From NCBI RefSeq assembly GCF_029227915.1, contig NC_079888.1, positions 5,653,001 to 5,717,000 of the forward strand: a stretch of DNA of 64,000 nt, in the 5' to 3' direction. Below the pieces are notes generated by a model that saw only the letters and a list, made by a program, of their open reading frames with translations, was not told where the DNA came from and searched no databases. This stretch comes from Hydractinia symbiolongicarpus (taxonomy: Eukaryota; Cnidaria; Hydrozoa; Anthoathecata; Hydractiniidae). The position numbers and the translations under genes were made by a program. Positions 1 through 11,989 of the stretch are shown here, in pieces (within the stretch, counting starts at the first letter, position 1; each line of letters opens with the position of its first letter).

Positions 1-240
1 TAAAAGTTTGTTTATGTTTCATGTCTACCATCTTGTCTCACTGTGTTGTCTACCATCTTTGTTCACATCAGTGCTTGTTGTCTCATTCATCTCTGTAACA
101 TTGTCTCAGTTATCCATAATGTCTGAATGTATATATATATGGGATGCTATATCAAGAATAGATACTCTATGTAAGCAATGCTACTTGTTACTGAACACAA
201 CACATGCCTTAGCGAATGGAGATTAATGGGGTCGAAAAGC
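1..240. other. Unassigned sequence left of the polB fragment
   Basis: AT-rich sequence. The last ~40 bases (about 203-240) read in a third frame as a weak upstream continuation of the polymerase B domain that follows, so the polymerase homology probably begins before the first in-frame codon at 244. Nothing else was recognised here. Confidence 0.3.
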
Positions 241-243
241 TAA

Positions 244-1210
244 CTCCATGCCTTTCTGACAGAAAAAAATTATGTTATTCACATCCGTGCGCTTGATCAA
301 GCGTTGAAACATGGTCTTGTTCTTGATAAGGTTCATAGGGTGATAGAATTTGAACAAAGCGCATGGTTGAAACCGTATATCGATTTTAACACCGATTTGC
401 GTACAAAATCAAAGAACGACTTCGAGAAAGATTTTTTCAAGCTGATGAATAATTCGGTCTTTGGTAAAACTATGGAAAACCAACGTATACACAAAGACAT
501 ACGCTTGGCTACCAAGAAACAACAATATGAGAAACTAGTGATGAAGCCCAACTTCAAAGGCAGCATCTGTTTCTCAGAAACACTGATGGGTGTTGAAATG
601 CAGAAAATCAAAGTCGTGTTGAACAAGCCAATCTATCTAGGACCTGCAATTCTCGACTTGTCTAAGATAGTTATGTATGAGTTCCACTACGACTATATGA
701 GACTAAAATATGCTGACAATCTAAAGCTTTGCCACATGGACACAGATTCATTCGTTTATCATATCAAAACCGACCACTTCTACAAAGATATCGCTGACGA
801 TGTAGCTTTGAGATTTGACAATTCAGGATATGACAAGAAAGATAACAGACCTTTACCCATAGGTTTGAATAAAAAGGTCATCGGTCTAATGAAAGATGAG
901 TTAGGGGGTAAGATAATGAGGGAGTTTGTCGATCTTAGAGCAAAGACTTATACGCATAAACAGTTAGACGGAACAGAGGACAAAAAGTGTAAGGGAGTAA
1001 AGAAAACCATGGGGTTTGACGATTATAAGAGATGCTTGCTTGTTCGATGGTGTGAACATTTACAGGGAGCAGATGACCTTCCGATCGATTAAACATGATG
1101 TTCACACCATAAAAACAAACAAACTCGCTTTCACTGCAGATGATGACAAAAGAATTATCCATAATGATGGAATAAGCACCTATGCGCGAGGACACTATAA
1201 GGCTACATAA
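244..1210 (+). pseudogene. Protein-primed DNA polymerase B (Polinton-like) C-terminal fragment, frameshifted
   Basis: This is the polymerase-domain end of a family-B, protein-primed DNA polymerase (pfam DNA_pol_B_2 type), as found in Polinton/Maverick elements, adenoviruses and linear plasmids. Visible motifs are the motif-B region with NNSVFGKTMEN (about 448-480) and the catalytic motif C MDTDSF (about 736-753), both intact. The main frame is open from the codon after a TAA at 241 to about 1035. The reading then moves to the next frame, which carries the conserved C-terminal part (SIKHDVHT, KRIIHND, ARGHY) and stops at 1210. A second frame change lies in the A-run near 267-273. The N-terminal exonuclease domain, integrase, ATPase and capsid genes of a full Polinton are not seen, so this is an isolated broken fragment. 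Family call is firm; the exact element type is inference. Confidence 0.8.
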
Positions 1211-1339
1211 GATAACAAAGAGGTAAGAGGTAAGAGGCAAAAAAAAATCAATACAAAAAACACCTAAATTCACGCTTTTTTCGCGTGAGTTTTAAACGAG
1301 GGATAATGCAATTTTGAGCAGAAAAGATGAATTGTCCCA

Positions 1340-1640
1340 ACATAGGCATATTCCTATCTTTCGTCACAAAAGGAACAAAATGGCAGCAAAATTTTTCTTA
1401 AAGCTAAATAAATGTTATTTAACATATTTTCTGATTTTTACATGGATCGCATGAAAAATTGCCAAAAATGCCCCCAAATCCGTTTTTTCCGAATTTCGGG
1501 TTAAATCTGAAAAATGGGGAAATCGGATAATCATGTGTCCAAAACATGCAAAAATTATTCTTTCTGGTTAAACAAAGTTGTGTTGTAAGTTTCAAGTTTT
1601 AAGGATAATCCTAAAAAGATCCTAGGAAATTCGAAATTAA
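1340..1640. repeat. Partial copy of the interior of the 2504-3253 MITE
   Basis: This stretch shares long near-identical blocks with 2625-3020, for example the segments around GGAACAAAATGGC, TTACATGGATCG and GTTTCAAGTTTTAAGGATAA in the same order. It lacks the CCCTA...TAGGG termini of the second copy, so it is a truncated copy of the same element family. Confidence 0.75.
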
Positions 1641-1739
1641 AACCTATTAAACCTAAAAAATTGTAACTTGCGAAAGGACTTCATAAGGTTACTTTATTGT
1701 AATAAAACGCTCCCAGGTTTGTCTCTTTCACAGGTCATT

Positions 1740-3420
1740 TTAAGAACTTTGAATGAACTTTCTCTTGATAACCAGTGAGACGTATTATTGGAATAAGTGT
1801 TTTTGATGATTTATTCCTTTTAGCTACTTTTGATGAGATCGCCCCTAACCCTAATAGGGAAATTAATGTTGATACTGTATCCAACGCAATCATTCATAGA
1901 ATTGCATCAAAAGATTTAACTTTGATGTTGCAATGGTCATTACTAGACAGGCATTTGACATGACATAGGAAGTAACAAAACTATTACAGAATGAGCCTAA
2001 TGGCTCGTGTAATACTGTAATGTTAAATAATTCTTTAAAATATAGATTTTCTCACATTTGAGACAATATTGACACCTATCATGAAAATTATTTTTTAATT
2101 CAGAGGAATTAGCTAATAAAGTAAACATAACAGTTAGTGTTCCTCGAACTACTAAAAAACAAAACCGAATTAAATTTATTCTGATGTTTCAGATTACTTT
2201 AAAAAGGCTATAACTATTCCTCTTGTTGAGTATCTGATTTCTGAGCTAAACGACCGATTTGACCATTCTGACACTGCATGTCATGGTCTACTGACTGTAC
2301 CATCCAAACTGTTACATCTCCTTGTGTAAGAAAAAGAACACTCTTCTCAATTGCCATGGAGAAGTCAATTTTACACATTTGGCAATTTTTAACGACTTTC
2401 CTAACCCTTTCTTTTAAATAAGTTAGAGTTGTGAGAAACCTTTTGGCAAAAGATGAAAAAGAAATTCTGAAGCCATACCAAACTCCATTGTAGCTACCCT
2501 TAACCCTATTTGGTCCGGGGTTTTTCGAACATACTATGACTGGGGGGGGAGGGGGGCGGATTCCGCCGCCCCCCTCAATAACTTTTCATAGGATTCTTCA
2601 AATTGAATCAAACTTGGCACACTTATAGTACGTCATAAAAGGAACAAAATGGCGCCAATAAACTTTTGCTTGCGTCAGCACATTTTCTGTGACGTCATCA
2701 GAAGCTTGAAAATTGTTAAAAATGCCACTACCTGCTTCAAATATAATTACTTTTGTTCTAGAGAGAATTTTTACATTCTGTTTGAAGTTTCTGAAAGCTA
2801 AGTAAAAGTTATTTAACATATCTTCCGGTTTTTACATGGATCGGATAAAAAATTGCCAAAAATTGCCCGAAAATCCGTTTTTTCCGATTTTCGGGTGAAA
2901 TCCGACAAAATCAGGAAATCGGATTAGTCACGTGTTCAAATTATTCACAATGATTCTTCTTGATGAAACAAAGTTGTGTTGCAAGTTTCAAGTTTTAAGG
3001 ATAATCCTAACAGGAGTTATTATATTTTCCCCATTATAAGGATTTCATAGAGATTTTTAGGGGTAGTTTCGAGTAATGGCCAATATCAAAGCCTCTGAGG
3101 TATGGGACCTAAAAAATTATGCAGGTATTAGATAAATGTTGAAATCAGTAAGTATCACAGCCATATAACAAAGCAATCAGGAGTTATTAAAAAAAAAACC
3201 GTCAGGTGGGGGCGCGGATTCTGCCCCCCCCCCCCCCCCCGGACCGAATAGGGTTAAAGCTTTTCGTGCAGATGTAGTCTTGAGCACAATATAGGTGGAT
3301 GACATGACTTCATGCGAGTGTGAAAGATCCTTTTCTGCCATGAGGAGACTAAAAAACTATTGCAGATTCACAATGAAAAAGGTGTAATGGCCTGGTCTAT
3401 GTCATGTTCATTTTGGTGTT
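1740..3420 (+). pseudogene. hAT-family transposase fossil (ZMYM1-like), interrupted by a MITE
   Basis: Fragments of an hAT transposase of the type related to zinc-finger MYM-type / '52 kDa repressor' proteins. Around 2145-2330 one reads PRTTKKQNRI, then SDYFKKAITIPLVEYLISEL and RFDHSDTACHGLL in shifting frames, matching the mid-region ('YFRR..IP.LD..I..L..RF') of that group. Around 3300-3370 one reads SCECERSFSAMRRLKNY, the C-terminal hAT dimerisation region. The two parts are separated by a 750-bp TTAA-flanked MITE (2504-3253). The coding sequence has many stops and frame changes and cannot be active. The reading at 1775-1963 lies in the same interval but I could not place it in the domain. 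Confidence 0.7.
2504..3253. mobile_element. piggyBac-like MITE with TTAA target duplication
   Basis: The left end begins CCCTATTTGGTCCGGGG directly after TTAA (2500-2503). The right end is the inverted repeat with one mismatch, CCCCGGACCGAATAGGG, followed directly by TTAA (3254-3257). TTAA duplication with CCC...GGG ends is the piggyBac signature. Long G and C tracts sit just inside the two ends (about 2541-2575 and 3215-3240). No open frame resembles a transposase. It lies inside the hAT fossil. Confidence 0.85.
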
Positions 3421-3775
3421 CAAATAAACAATGAATATATAACTCTGACAAGGGACCACGCAGGTTATATTTTGTCTAATCATTTTCTGTTTTAACTTTT
3501 TCGATTAGTGACCATCTTAATCTTTATTAAGATGTATATATATAAAAAAAGTTAAATAAGTAAGCAACTCACCCCCTCTTCTAGCCTAATACTAACTAAA
3601 CAAATACACTATTTTATAAACAATTGATTTTTTTACAAACATTGTTTAGTAAATTATGAAGAACGCCCCAAAAATTGTTTTGTCGTTGTTTACTTTAATA
3701 AGGTAATACAGGACAAATTGTTCCAAAATATTGTTTGTTATTAGACTGAATACCTACAAAGCAAATTGCAGAAAT
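3421..3775. other. AT-rich spacer
   Basis: Non-coding, AT-rich sequence between the hAT fossil and the DIRS-like gag region. The first ~60 bases may still be hAT tail. No other feature was recognised. Confidence 0.4.
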
Positions 3776-3899
3776 TTTGACCATTTATTCATCCTATGCA
3801 AACTTGAAATTGTTTATAAAAAAGTGTATTTCTAAATCAGTTTCAACCCCACTTTTACTTATAGCTATAGATCTAAAATTTATGGTTAGCTGCAACGAA

Positions 3900-4877
3900 A
3901 TGACAGACACCTCAGCTCCAAAACAGGGTGGTGTACCCATAGTGCTAGAAACTCCAACGGATTTTTTAACTAAGCTCCTCCTAGCCATGCAACAACAGCA
4001 GCTGGAAGCAATCACAGCTTTAGGAGAAAAAATTTCCACTTCATTAAACAGCCTCCAAGCCGATGTTCTAAACAATGATAATAATTTCCATGAGGACCGC
4101 AGTGGAGATTCTCAAGGTCCAAGTCATGGTGCATATAAACAAAATGAAGCAAATGCTTCAATATCTGTAGATCATCCTAAAGGAAGGAAAAGCTCCTGTT
4201 CTTCATCATCAGAAACTTCTAGCCTCAGTCATGTAGAATCTAGGTTTTCTACTAGGAGTCCTAGTAAAAAAGATGTTGATGCCATAAGTACATCAGCATC
4301 CAACCAATTGTATGATGGTTTAATTAATGAGATGCTGTGTCAAGAAGAAAACCAGTTAGAGGACCCAGACCAAGTTGTCTGGCCTGACCTCTAAGAATAT
4401 AACGATGAAGACTCTTTGGCACAGAAGTAGATCCACCTTTAGCATCTATGGCTAAACTCATCTGGTCGAAGAAGCTTACCAATGAAAAATTGAAAGGCCG
4501 ACTAGAAAATTTCCAAATTCCCACGAATTGTCGTTTTTTGTCTGTAAAGAGCTGCAATAAACCTATATGGGCCAAGGCAGACAGCAAAAGATCAAATGAT
4601 CTGGTATTGCAAAAACTGCAAACCAATATTTCGAAAAGCCAAGTGCATATCTTACAATTGGCACACCAAATTATTAAAGGCACCCAAACGAGGAAACCTT
4701 ATTGCAATGGAATCATATATTTTATTAAATTTGGCTAAAGATGCCCTCTGTCTAATCGGTAACGCCAACCAGCATCTAAATCAGTATCGAAGAGTAGGAT
4801 TTATCGGTGCAATGCCTCACATAAAAGGATTGGCAAAGGGAATTGGAGTAACTAGATCGCAATGCAGATATCACTAG
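3900..4877 (+). pseudogene. DIRS/Ngaro-like retroelement ORF1 (gag-like), frameshifted
   Basis: The first part (3900-4394) is an S/T/Q-rich open frame starting MTDTSAPKQGG and ending WPDL. The second part, after stops and frame changes (4448-4877), carries LAKLIWSKKL-like, NCRFLSVKSCN, IWAKADSKRSNDLVLQKLQ and then, in another frame, AKDALCLIGNANQHLNQYRR. This order (charged 'A..I.+.W.....', 'P.NC..L..P..N..IW', then 'DALALLG.AN..I...RR') is characteristic of the ORF upstream of reverse transcriptase in DIRS-like elements of marine invertebrates. The RT follows on the same strand from about 5490, which supports the assignment. No tyrosine recombinase was seen downstream. Confidence 0.6.
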
Positions 4878-5489
4878 CCTTTTAAGACAGGAACTTTTGT
4901 TACACGTTGGAAAAAGAAGAGTGGACAACTACAAATCGTATCGTTGTTGCTTTTACCTACTGACACAGAGCCCAGGGCTAAGAAAGGCGAATTTGGAACC
5001 CAGCCCTTAGTCACAAAGACTGAAAAGCAGCACACCTGGAAACAAAAAAGTTTTCCGACCTTAGACATAAACACTTGAGAAATCGTATCGTAATGCTTGG
5101 GCTGACCAAGAACCGCCCCTTAGAAAGGTAGACTTGGAACCCAGCAGCGGCAACCCAGAAAACCATTACATATCGTCTCGAACTTAAACAAGAAATTTAC
5201 TTCAACACCCACTCAACTTTTATGCTTCGAAATCTGCCACGCTCCATTCTTTGGAAAGAGTTACTCGTCTCGAGATTGCATTTGCAGACTCATCCAAACC
5301 AATAAAGAACACGCACTCTTCGGTCACCAAAATCAAAAAACCTTCACGATATATGGTCTTTCCCACAGTCACTAGTCTTTCCCAGTGTCAACCAGTTTTT
5401 CCTGGCAGTCAACTGCATCTGTGTAAGAAACAGGAAATGAGAATATGAGTAACTACATCGCAATGCAGAAATAACTGTAAGATATCGCC
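4878..5489 (+). other. Degraded segment between DIRS-like ORF1 and RT
   Basis: Contains short frames with no clear domain. It includes a 30-base stretch (GAGTAACTACATCGCAATGC near 5446) that recurs near 4842, 13524 and, inverted, near 52330. It probably holds the remainder of the DIRS-like ORF1 plus small insertions. Confidence 0.4.
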
Positions 5490-6400
5490 GTGTTTAAATG
5501 GGAAGTATTGACTTAAAGGACGCATACCACAGCATCCCTTTTCATATTGACTTCCTTAGCTTTTTCTTGGGATGGACAGTTTTACCAATTTTTAGCTTTA
5601 CCCTTTGGGTTTGGTCCAGCTGTTAGGATCTTAACCAAAGATCTTAAAGCCCCCTTTAAAGTACTAAGAGGGCGGGTTATGTATCTGTTGTATATATAGA
5701 CGATTCTAATTTGCAGGGTGATACTTATGAATCATGCCAAAGAAACATGGCAACTGTCTCACTTTTGAGCAGCTAAGGATTTACTGTACATCCAAACAAG
5801 TCAATTCTAGCGCTACCCTATGTATAGTGTTTTTAGGGTTTTTAGGGTTAAACTCTGCTCAGATGACTATATCCTTAAGCGAAGAAAGGGTCATAAAATT
5901 AAAGTGTCTATGTAAGAACGTTTTGTGCATGCCTTACCACACAGTTAGGTTTGTTTTCAGGGTTATTGGAACATTAGTTTCTGCCTTTGATGCCGTGAAA
6001 TATGGAAGTTACTTTACAGGTCCTTGGGAACAGATCTACGACTTAAACTAGGCCATGGAAATTTTGATTTAAAAGTCTATCAGAGTTTTCTATTAAGGAT
6101 TTACAGTGGTGGCTCACAATGGCTCAGTTTAACAGACCTTTACAATTGCCTAAAACTGATCTAATATTATCCTCTTATGCTAGTCTTCAAGGCTGAGGTG
6201 GCACTGATGAAAACTCTGAAATAGAGGGGCGTTGGTCTGAAGGAGAATTACCTGAGCATTACAAAAGTTACGGTGTGATGTTGACCCTGAATACCTCAAA
6301 AAATTGCACGATTTGTTAGAAAATTTGTCGACATCTGCTGATCTTGTGTTCAATCGACTTTATTGCTTGAAGGATGAGAATCATTAAGTTGCATGGCTTT
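5490..6400 (+). pseudogene. DIRS/Ngaro-like reverse transcriptase-RNase H fossil
   Basis: Reading across several frames, the RT palm is recognisable: SIDLKDAYHSIPF (motif A, about 5503-5540), then a phrase like 'ALPFGFGPA.RI.TK.LKAP', LRGRVMYLLYI-DDS (motif C YIDD, about 5680-5710), and VHPNKS followed by FLGFLG (about 5785-5850). Further on, LQWWLT and SYASLQG-GGT with GRWSEGELPEHY (about 6105-6265) match the RNase H region of DIRS/Ngaro pol proteins. There are many in-frame stops, so this is a fossil. Order and strand agree with the ORF1-like segment upstream. Confidence 0.7.
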
Positions 6401-6409
6401 TCCGATGTA

Positions 6410-8290
6410 TCATGAGGTAATGGTTGTTTCATGTAATAACGACTTCGATACTTGTCTGAGAAAGAGAAAACGACTTTAGTGGCATCAAAGTCTCGTGGTA
6501 AAACTTTATCTAATGTTAGTACACCACTTAAACTTCTTTGTGCGTTGTTATTATCAAGACTTATGTCAACTATGAAAGAAGAATTCTCACATGTTTTGGG
6601 TATTAATGACTGTTTTTAAAAGACAGATTCGTTTATTGCAATTGACTGGCTTACCAATTAAAAGAGGGAATATAAAACCTTCGTTCAACACCGAGTTTAT
6701 GAACATGAAAACCTAAGTAATGTGAGCTAAATTCTTGTGATTTGTGTTCAGACGGACCTACGTTTCTAAATTTACCTGAAACCCGTTGGCCACTTCTTAA
6801 ATCAGGTGATACTTTTATTGAAAAAGAAGCAGTTAAAAAGAAGGAAAAGTTAGGAAAGACAACACGTGTTTGTTTAGTGTTGTATATCATACAGGAAATA
6901 GTTCTACCCACACTTCGTATTTGTTAAAAAGTGTTGAAGGTGTCGACGATCCCAGTTTATTGGAGATCATTCACATTCATCGTTATAATTCTTTGATAAA
7001 ATTAGTTCGCGTCACTGCTTGGATAATCAAGTTTATACGTAATTTAAAAAAGAAGATGGAAGAAAGAGCAGCCACAGATATTAATAAAGGGGAATAAATA
7101 ATATAACAATTGATAGTAAGGCAGTGCCCGAAGATACGTTAAACAGTGAAGAATTAACTAAAGCAAAAAATGTGTGCATTCAATCTTCACAAATATTTAT
7201 AAAAACACACAAGAACATTGTTAATTTGGTGTTAATTCAAGTCATTTATTGACTAAAATTCTCTTTTGAGGTATAGGGGTAAGCTTGGGAACGCATCATT
7301 CCATACAAAGCATACATTCCATACAAAAGTTATTAACGACAGAATCTTATTTCAGATTAATAATTCTTGATGCACACAATAAGGTAGTCCATAATGGAAC
7401 TGGAAAAACGTTCGTCCAGGTTCGTCAAGAATAATAGATACATCGAGGAAGAAATTTTGTAGTCAGTATTTTGAATGTAAAACATTTCTTTATCCAAACC
7501 CACCTGACTTACCTGAGAGTAGACTAACAGAAGATCGTGCATCTAGACTACGCAGGTCCAGTGTACGTGAAAAATGTTAATGGTGATTTAACTGGCATAT
7601 TTAAATTTCGGATTGCATTAATTATATGTGCAAGTACTGATGGGGTTTATTTAGGTTTAGTTATTAACTTTTCAGTACAAAGTGTATTGGAATGTTAAAA
7701 TAAATTACAAGATTTGGAGCCCCATCATTAATCATATCAGACAATGCGAAATCCTTTATTAGTAATGAAACGCAAGACTTTGGAGCATGTAAGAATATCA
7801 CATGGAAGTTTAATCTCAAAGCTTTACCGTGGAAAAAAAGTGTGAAGAAATTATTATTAAATATTACTGACAACGAGTTACTACCACTGTTGAAAGACAT
7901 TAAAACTGTCTTGTATAGTCTACCCTTAGCATACGTATATAAGAAGAGTTAACGAATGTTATCGCAAATGAGAAGTTAAGTTACATTACTACGTTATTGA
8001 AACATTTTTAAGAACGCTGGAGATGTAAATACGTCAATGAGTTACGTTAACATAGTCGACAACGTCACACGAACGACGAGGCTTCTATATCGATCAACAA
8101 TGTCGTATTAATTGTAGACGACAAACAACCACAAATTAACTGACGAGTTGGTCGAGTGATCAAATTTATTACTGGTAACGATAATGCCACGTGGTGCGAA
8201 ATTATTAACACACAGCGGACAAGACTTACTTCACTCAGAAGCCCTAAAAACAAGTCGGTCCCACTTGAATTAAATCCGAAAAACGATTAA
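6410..8290 (+). pseudogene. BEL/Pao LTR retrotransposon pol fossil (RNase H, integrase, C-terminal domain)
   Basis: Motifs in order on the plus strand: LKLLCALLLSRL, then KTDSFIAIDWL and FVQHRV (RNase H with the 'TDS..AL.WI' block, about 6525-6705); GPTFLNLPETRWP (about 6745-6790); SLIKLVRVTAWIIKFIRNLK (about 6990-7050, integrase N-terminal region); a Pao-type integrase core with LPESRLTEDRA, DYAGPVYVKN and ISDNAKSFISNET (about 7505-7780); and finally ISINNVVLIVDDKQPQIN with GRVIKFITGNDNATWCEI (about 8090-8210), which matches the domain that follows integrase in BEL/Pao polyproteins (DUF5641 type). Numerous stops and shifts make it non-functional. I could not define paired LTRs. Confidence 0.75.
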
Positions 8291-8540
8291 AAAAATAAAT
8301 ATGATACAACTGACATTTGTAGACGACTAAGAAGTGACAGACATTGTACGATGTTGACGCTCGTCAACGGGGGGAATGTGACGTTATTTGTAACACTCAC
8401 CTCTGTATTTCTTATTTCCACAACGAACCGTGTAGCGTTGTTCATTATTACTATACATGTATATTATACAATGCTTTAACAGATCGGCCCCAACAGTATA
8501 CGTCCCTTTAATGTGTTGTAGGAGTTAGATATAAAATCAT
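8291..8540. other. Possible BEL/Pao 3' region
   Basis: AT-rich sequence after the BEL/Pao pol end. A GGGGGGAATGTGACG stretch near 8370 resembles the way a polypurine tract meets an LTR starting TGT, but no second LTR copy was found, so this is only a suggestion. Confidence 0.25.
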
Positions 8541-8599
8541 TTGCAGTGCTTTTTAAAACTCATTTTTCGTGCTTGTTTACATTTTAAGCTACCGTTTTT

Positions 8600-9600
8600 C
8601 TTGACAACGGGCAACAACGCTCCATATAAGTCCGTCGTCAAAAATGCTAAGCCAATCAGAATGTCTGAAAACCCATATTGCGTGCTTGCAAAATCCCGAC
8701 CGTTAGCAATGGAAAGTAAACAGCGGAAAAAGAACCGGATCCGTCAACATCTCTGCTAGCTTTCAAATGATTCAATCATGCGGTCTTCTTGAAAAGCAAA
8801 AAAAGTTTTGCCAAATAGTCCTAGCACAAATAAAGCCATTGTATCGAGTTTAGCGAAAAAGTTTCAAGTAAAAATTGCACCACGCACAGAAAATAAAGGG
8901 TTAAAGAAAGATGAACTAACCGTCGAAGAGAAATCCTGGTTGAATGAGTTTTTGAACTGACCAGATATCACTTATCCAACTCCATGCAAACACGATAAGG
9001 TGTAAATTGGGAAAACTGTCGGTGAACAAATCTTCAAGCAGAAGAAGTACCTGCTTTAGAAACTGAACGACATATTTGATATTGCAAACAGATAGATGCA
9101 CAGCAATGAGTACTGCGCATGAAATTGACGATGCTTTTGTGAAAGTACTTAGTCGAAAACTTCATTGTCGTCAGGTTTATGAAAGAATTAACGTTTAATA
9201 AAGAATACAATTTTAATAAGAAAATTCTGCATGCGACCTGCCTGTGCGAAAAATGCAAAAATTTCCCAAAAGATTCACAAATGCCAACTAATCCCTACGA
9301 TATGATTGCTTTCAACTCTGCCGTCTGCTGTCTTAATGAATCGATAGAGCCTGAAACGAGCTTCCAAACGCACATAAAAACGACCTAATTTCGATGATCC
9401 AGTCAAGAAATACGACTTTTAAAGTTTGAACCATTTTCGATATAAAGTCATAATAATGCTGTCGAAAGGTGCATGACTTCAGAGTATCGTGTGTGAAACA
9501 ATCGAACAAGTCGATGAAATATTATGCGTTGGTGAGTACTATTTAATCAATAGAAGAAAAACAACGATAAAGTTTAGAAGGTTGAAGGTTTTACTAATAA
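8600..9600 (+). pseudogene. Unassigned repeat ORF fossil
   Basis: Scattered frames on the plus strand read KSVVKNAKPIRMSENPYC, then LAKKFQVKIAPRTENKGLKK, ELTVEEKSWLNEFLN, DITYPTPCKHDKV and, at 9180-9390, FNKKILHATCLCEKCKNF with NAVCCLNESIEP-like text. The combination looks like one degraded protein of a repeated element with a Cys-rich segment (CLCEKC). I do not recognise a named family and assign no function. Several stops and frame changes are present. Confidence 0.4.
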
Positions 9601-10000
9601 TGATGAGTTAACTGTTAATTCCCTTTTTTTTAAACGGTGTTTGCCGAAAATGCTGTGAATGGTTCTCTTGTTAACATCCTATGTTATAGGAAATGATGTT
9701 CAGATATCTTTATATGGTAGGCGATGGAACTACCTTCTAACTCGATTTTCATGATGTGTTGATTAAATAATATCAAACAGCCTTTGCAGAAGGTAAAAGA
9801 TAATTTACTTACATTTCTGCGTTAAAGTACAACAACAAGTTGTATAACTAATATAAAAAGGTAATATATAAAGACTTGACGATGTCGATTCTGTCCTTCC
9901 CTATACATTATTATGAAAATATGCTTTTCGCCATGTATTGAAGTTGTATATTTCAGTTATGGGAAAGGACATGACTGCCAATCAGGTCGGTATTAATAAA
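9601..10000. other. AT-rich spacer without recognised feature
   Basis: No coding, repeat or RNA signal was recognised in this stretch. Confidence 0.4.
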
Positions 10001-10004
10001 GTAT

Positions 10005-10130
10005 GGAACTAGCCAGAACCACCAAGAATCAGCCCGAACCACCTAAAATCAGCCAGAACCACCCAGGATCAGCTAGAACCACCCAGAATCAAACAGGACC
10101 ACTTAGACTCAGACAGAGACAGCTAGCTAT
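10005..10130. repeat. Minisatellite, ~20-bp unit (AGCCAGAACCACCCAGAATC-like)
   Basis: About six imperfect head-to-tail units of the form (AG/AA)CCACC(T/C)AGAATCAGC. The reverse-complement version of the same unit occurs at 12893-12975, so the two arrays are in opposite orientation. Confidence 0.75.
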
Positions 10131-11337
10131 AATTGGTAACTAAAAAACGCATGCTTCATGCCTTGAGACGTGTACTGCGATATGCTTTCAAAACTTGTAT
10201 ATGTACGTTCAGCAGGTTGATTGTCAGGAGGTGATGGCTGTTGACTTAACTAGAACTGACCCTAAACGAAAGACCTTTCGGAAGTGTATGATGCTACGAC
10301 GCAAGGCAATCCATAAAATGGTTACAAGGTATTTTTAGTCCGTGTAATTCTTCAATGTATTGAAACTGTTAAACTCTCTGTCTAAAGGTTTGAGCTCTAT
10401 CCGTTAGAATAGATGCTATATCGTATGTTCTTGAAACAAACTGTTTTAATATGGTATAAATGTGTCTCACCTACCATGAGAATTACGCCGCAAAACTTTG
10501 TCATCATCAAGCGTACCGGCGTCATTACATTCACCGACAAGAATACGAAAGTGCAGAAGAGAGAAGGTCCTTTCTACGTCTATTTCCTCAAAGAATGTTT
10601 GAAGGGCTACTTGAGAATTTTAAGTACGAAAACGCTCACTACTGCGCAATGTAACTTTTTGATTTCGCTAGAAATACCCATTACATTGAAAATATGTTTT
10701 TCATTCAATTACAGTAACTAAGCAATGTTACTATTACCATTAAGGTCAACAATACAGTGCGTGAAGTTTGTGTACGTGTGTTTCAACAATCTTGTGGTTG
10801 TAAATAATGACTTTTTAATACTGGTTATATTGTTTTACATGTAAATAAAAACATCTAAATAAAAATCCTCTTTCTTAACCCTAAGCGATTATAGCTACGT
10901 TTTATTCTATTTTACAAAAAACGTTAGAAGTCCAGCATTTTATTTCCCCAAGGATTTAGGAGCAAGACGTTTTATGAAATCGCGCACCTGACAATACCAA
11001 ACTAATAAATTAGTGCATGATTTTGTTACACGTGTTAAGCCTTAATTCGTCTGACCGTCATGACAGAGGAGCAGGGCACCAGGACTTAGACTGGCAACAT
11101 TACCGCTGCTGTATATTAGAGTTTTATCCACAGAAATAGAGGCAGATTTACTAGAGTGGCGGATTTACTAGAAAGGCGGAATATTAGAGATATTTTTTCA
11201 TCAAAGCATTGAAATTGCTATGCTACTGCTGGATTTACTTGAGAGGCGAAACAACGGTTACGCTCAATTTTTATACTATGTACAAGTCTAAAAAGTATCC
11301 TAAAAAGAGCATGATGTGATACGATCCTCACACATGA
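10131..11337. other. Mostly non-coding stretch with a low-confidence ORF
   Basis: A 102-codon plus-strand frame lies at 10413-10721 and overlaps a second frame (10460-10654, YRRHYIHRQEYESAEERR) that has a more protein-like composition. Together they may be a decayed exon. No family was recognised. The rest is AT-rich, with an imperfect GATTTACTAGA(G/A) repeat near 11145-11245. Confidence 0.3.
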
Positions 11338-11689
11338 AGAATGAAAATAGCAAAGTGCACGCACAATGATAAACTCGACCAGTTAAGTCTTAAAATTTAA
11401 ATTCTAGAGGTTTTTCTCCTCTAAAGAATATGCTCATATAAAAGAACATAATTCTTCCTTTTTCCAAGGAGATAATTGGCACAAAAATTAAACAAAAAAA
11501 CAGACAGAGAGAATAGGACAGGACTTCTGTAAAGGGTACAAGGGTTTCGACTCATAGTCCTGAACCAAGGTACCCAAAATGACTAGCTGAGTCACATTAA
11601 AAGAGGTCCTGCGAACAGTCCTCAGCAGGAACTAGAGATTGCTTTAACCATAACTTTCCATCTCTCCCATCTGTACACTTTTGTGTGAC

Positions 11690-11985
11690 TGGGGTAAGAA
11701 GTGCAGTCGTCATTTTCCAAAGATAAGACCAGCGCAGTCAAACCCCCTTGCTGTCATAATTTTTATTTTTATTTTTGTTTTTTTCTTTTTGTCTGGGGTA
11801 AAAGTGGAGTCGTCAGTCTCCAAAGTTTGGACCTGGTACAGTCAAACCCCCTTGCTGGCGTAATTTTTTGTTTTGTTTTTCGCTCTTATTTTGACCGGGG
11901 TAATCAGTGGAGTCGTCACTCTCCAAAGACAGGACTACAAAATAAATAAAAAATAAGAATAGTCAAACCCCCTTGCTGACATAAA
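11690..11985 (-). repeat. 3' UTR tandem repeats of the USP-LINE (copy A)
   Basis: Three to four units of roughly 85-120 bp, each with GGAGTCGTC(A)CTCTCC-like and AGTCAAACCCCCTTGCTG-like blocks, separated by A/T-rich runs that vary in length. The array sits between the USP stop region and the 3' fold, as in the other three copies. Confidence 0.85.
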
Positions 11986-11989
11986 CCGG

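Noticed and set aside
4324-4683. Minus-strand frame of 119 codons opposite the DIRS-like ORF1
   Set aside because: It is the antisense of the DIRS-like coding region, which has the recognisable motifs.
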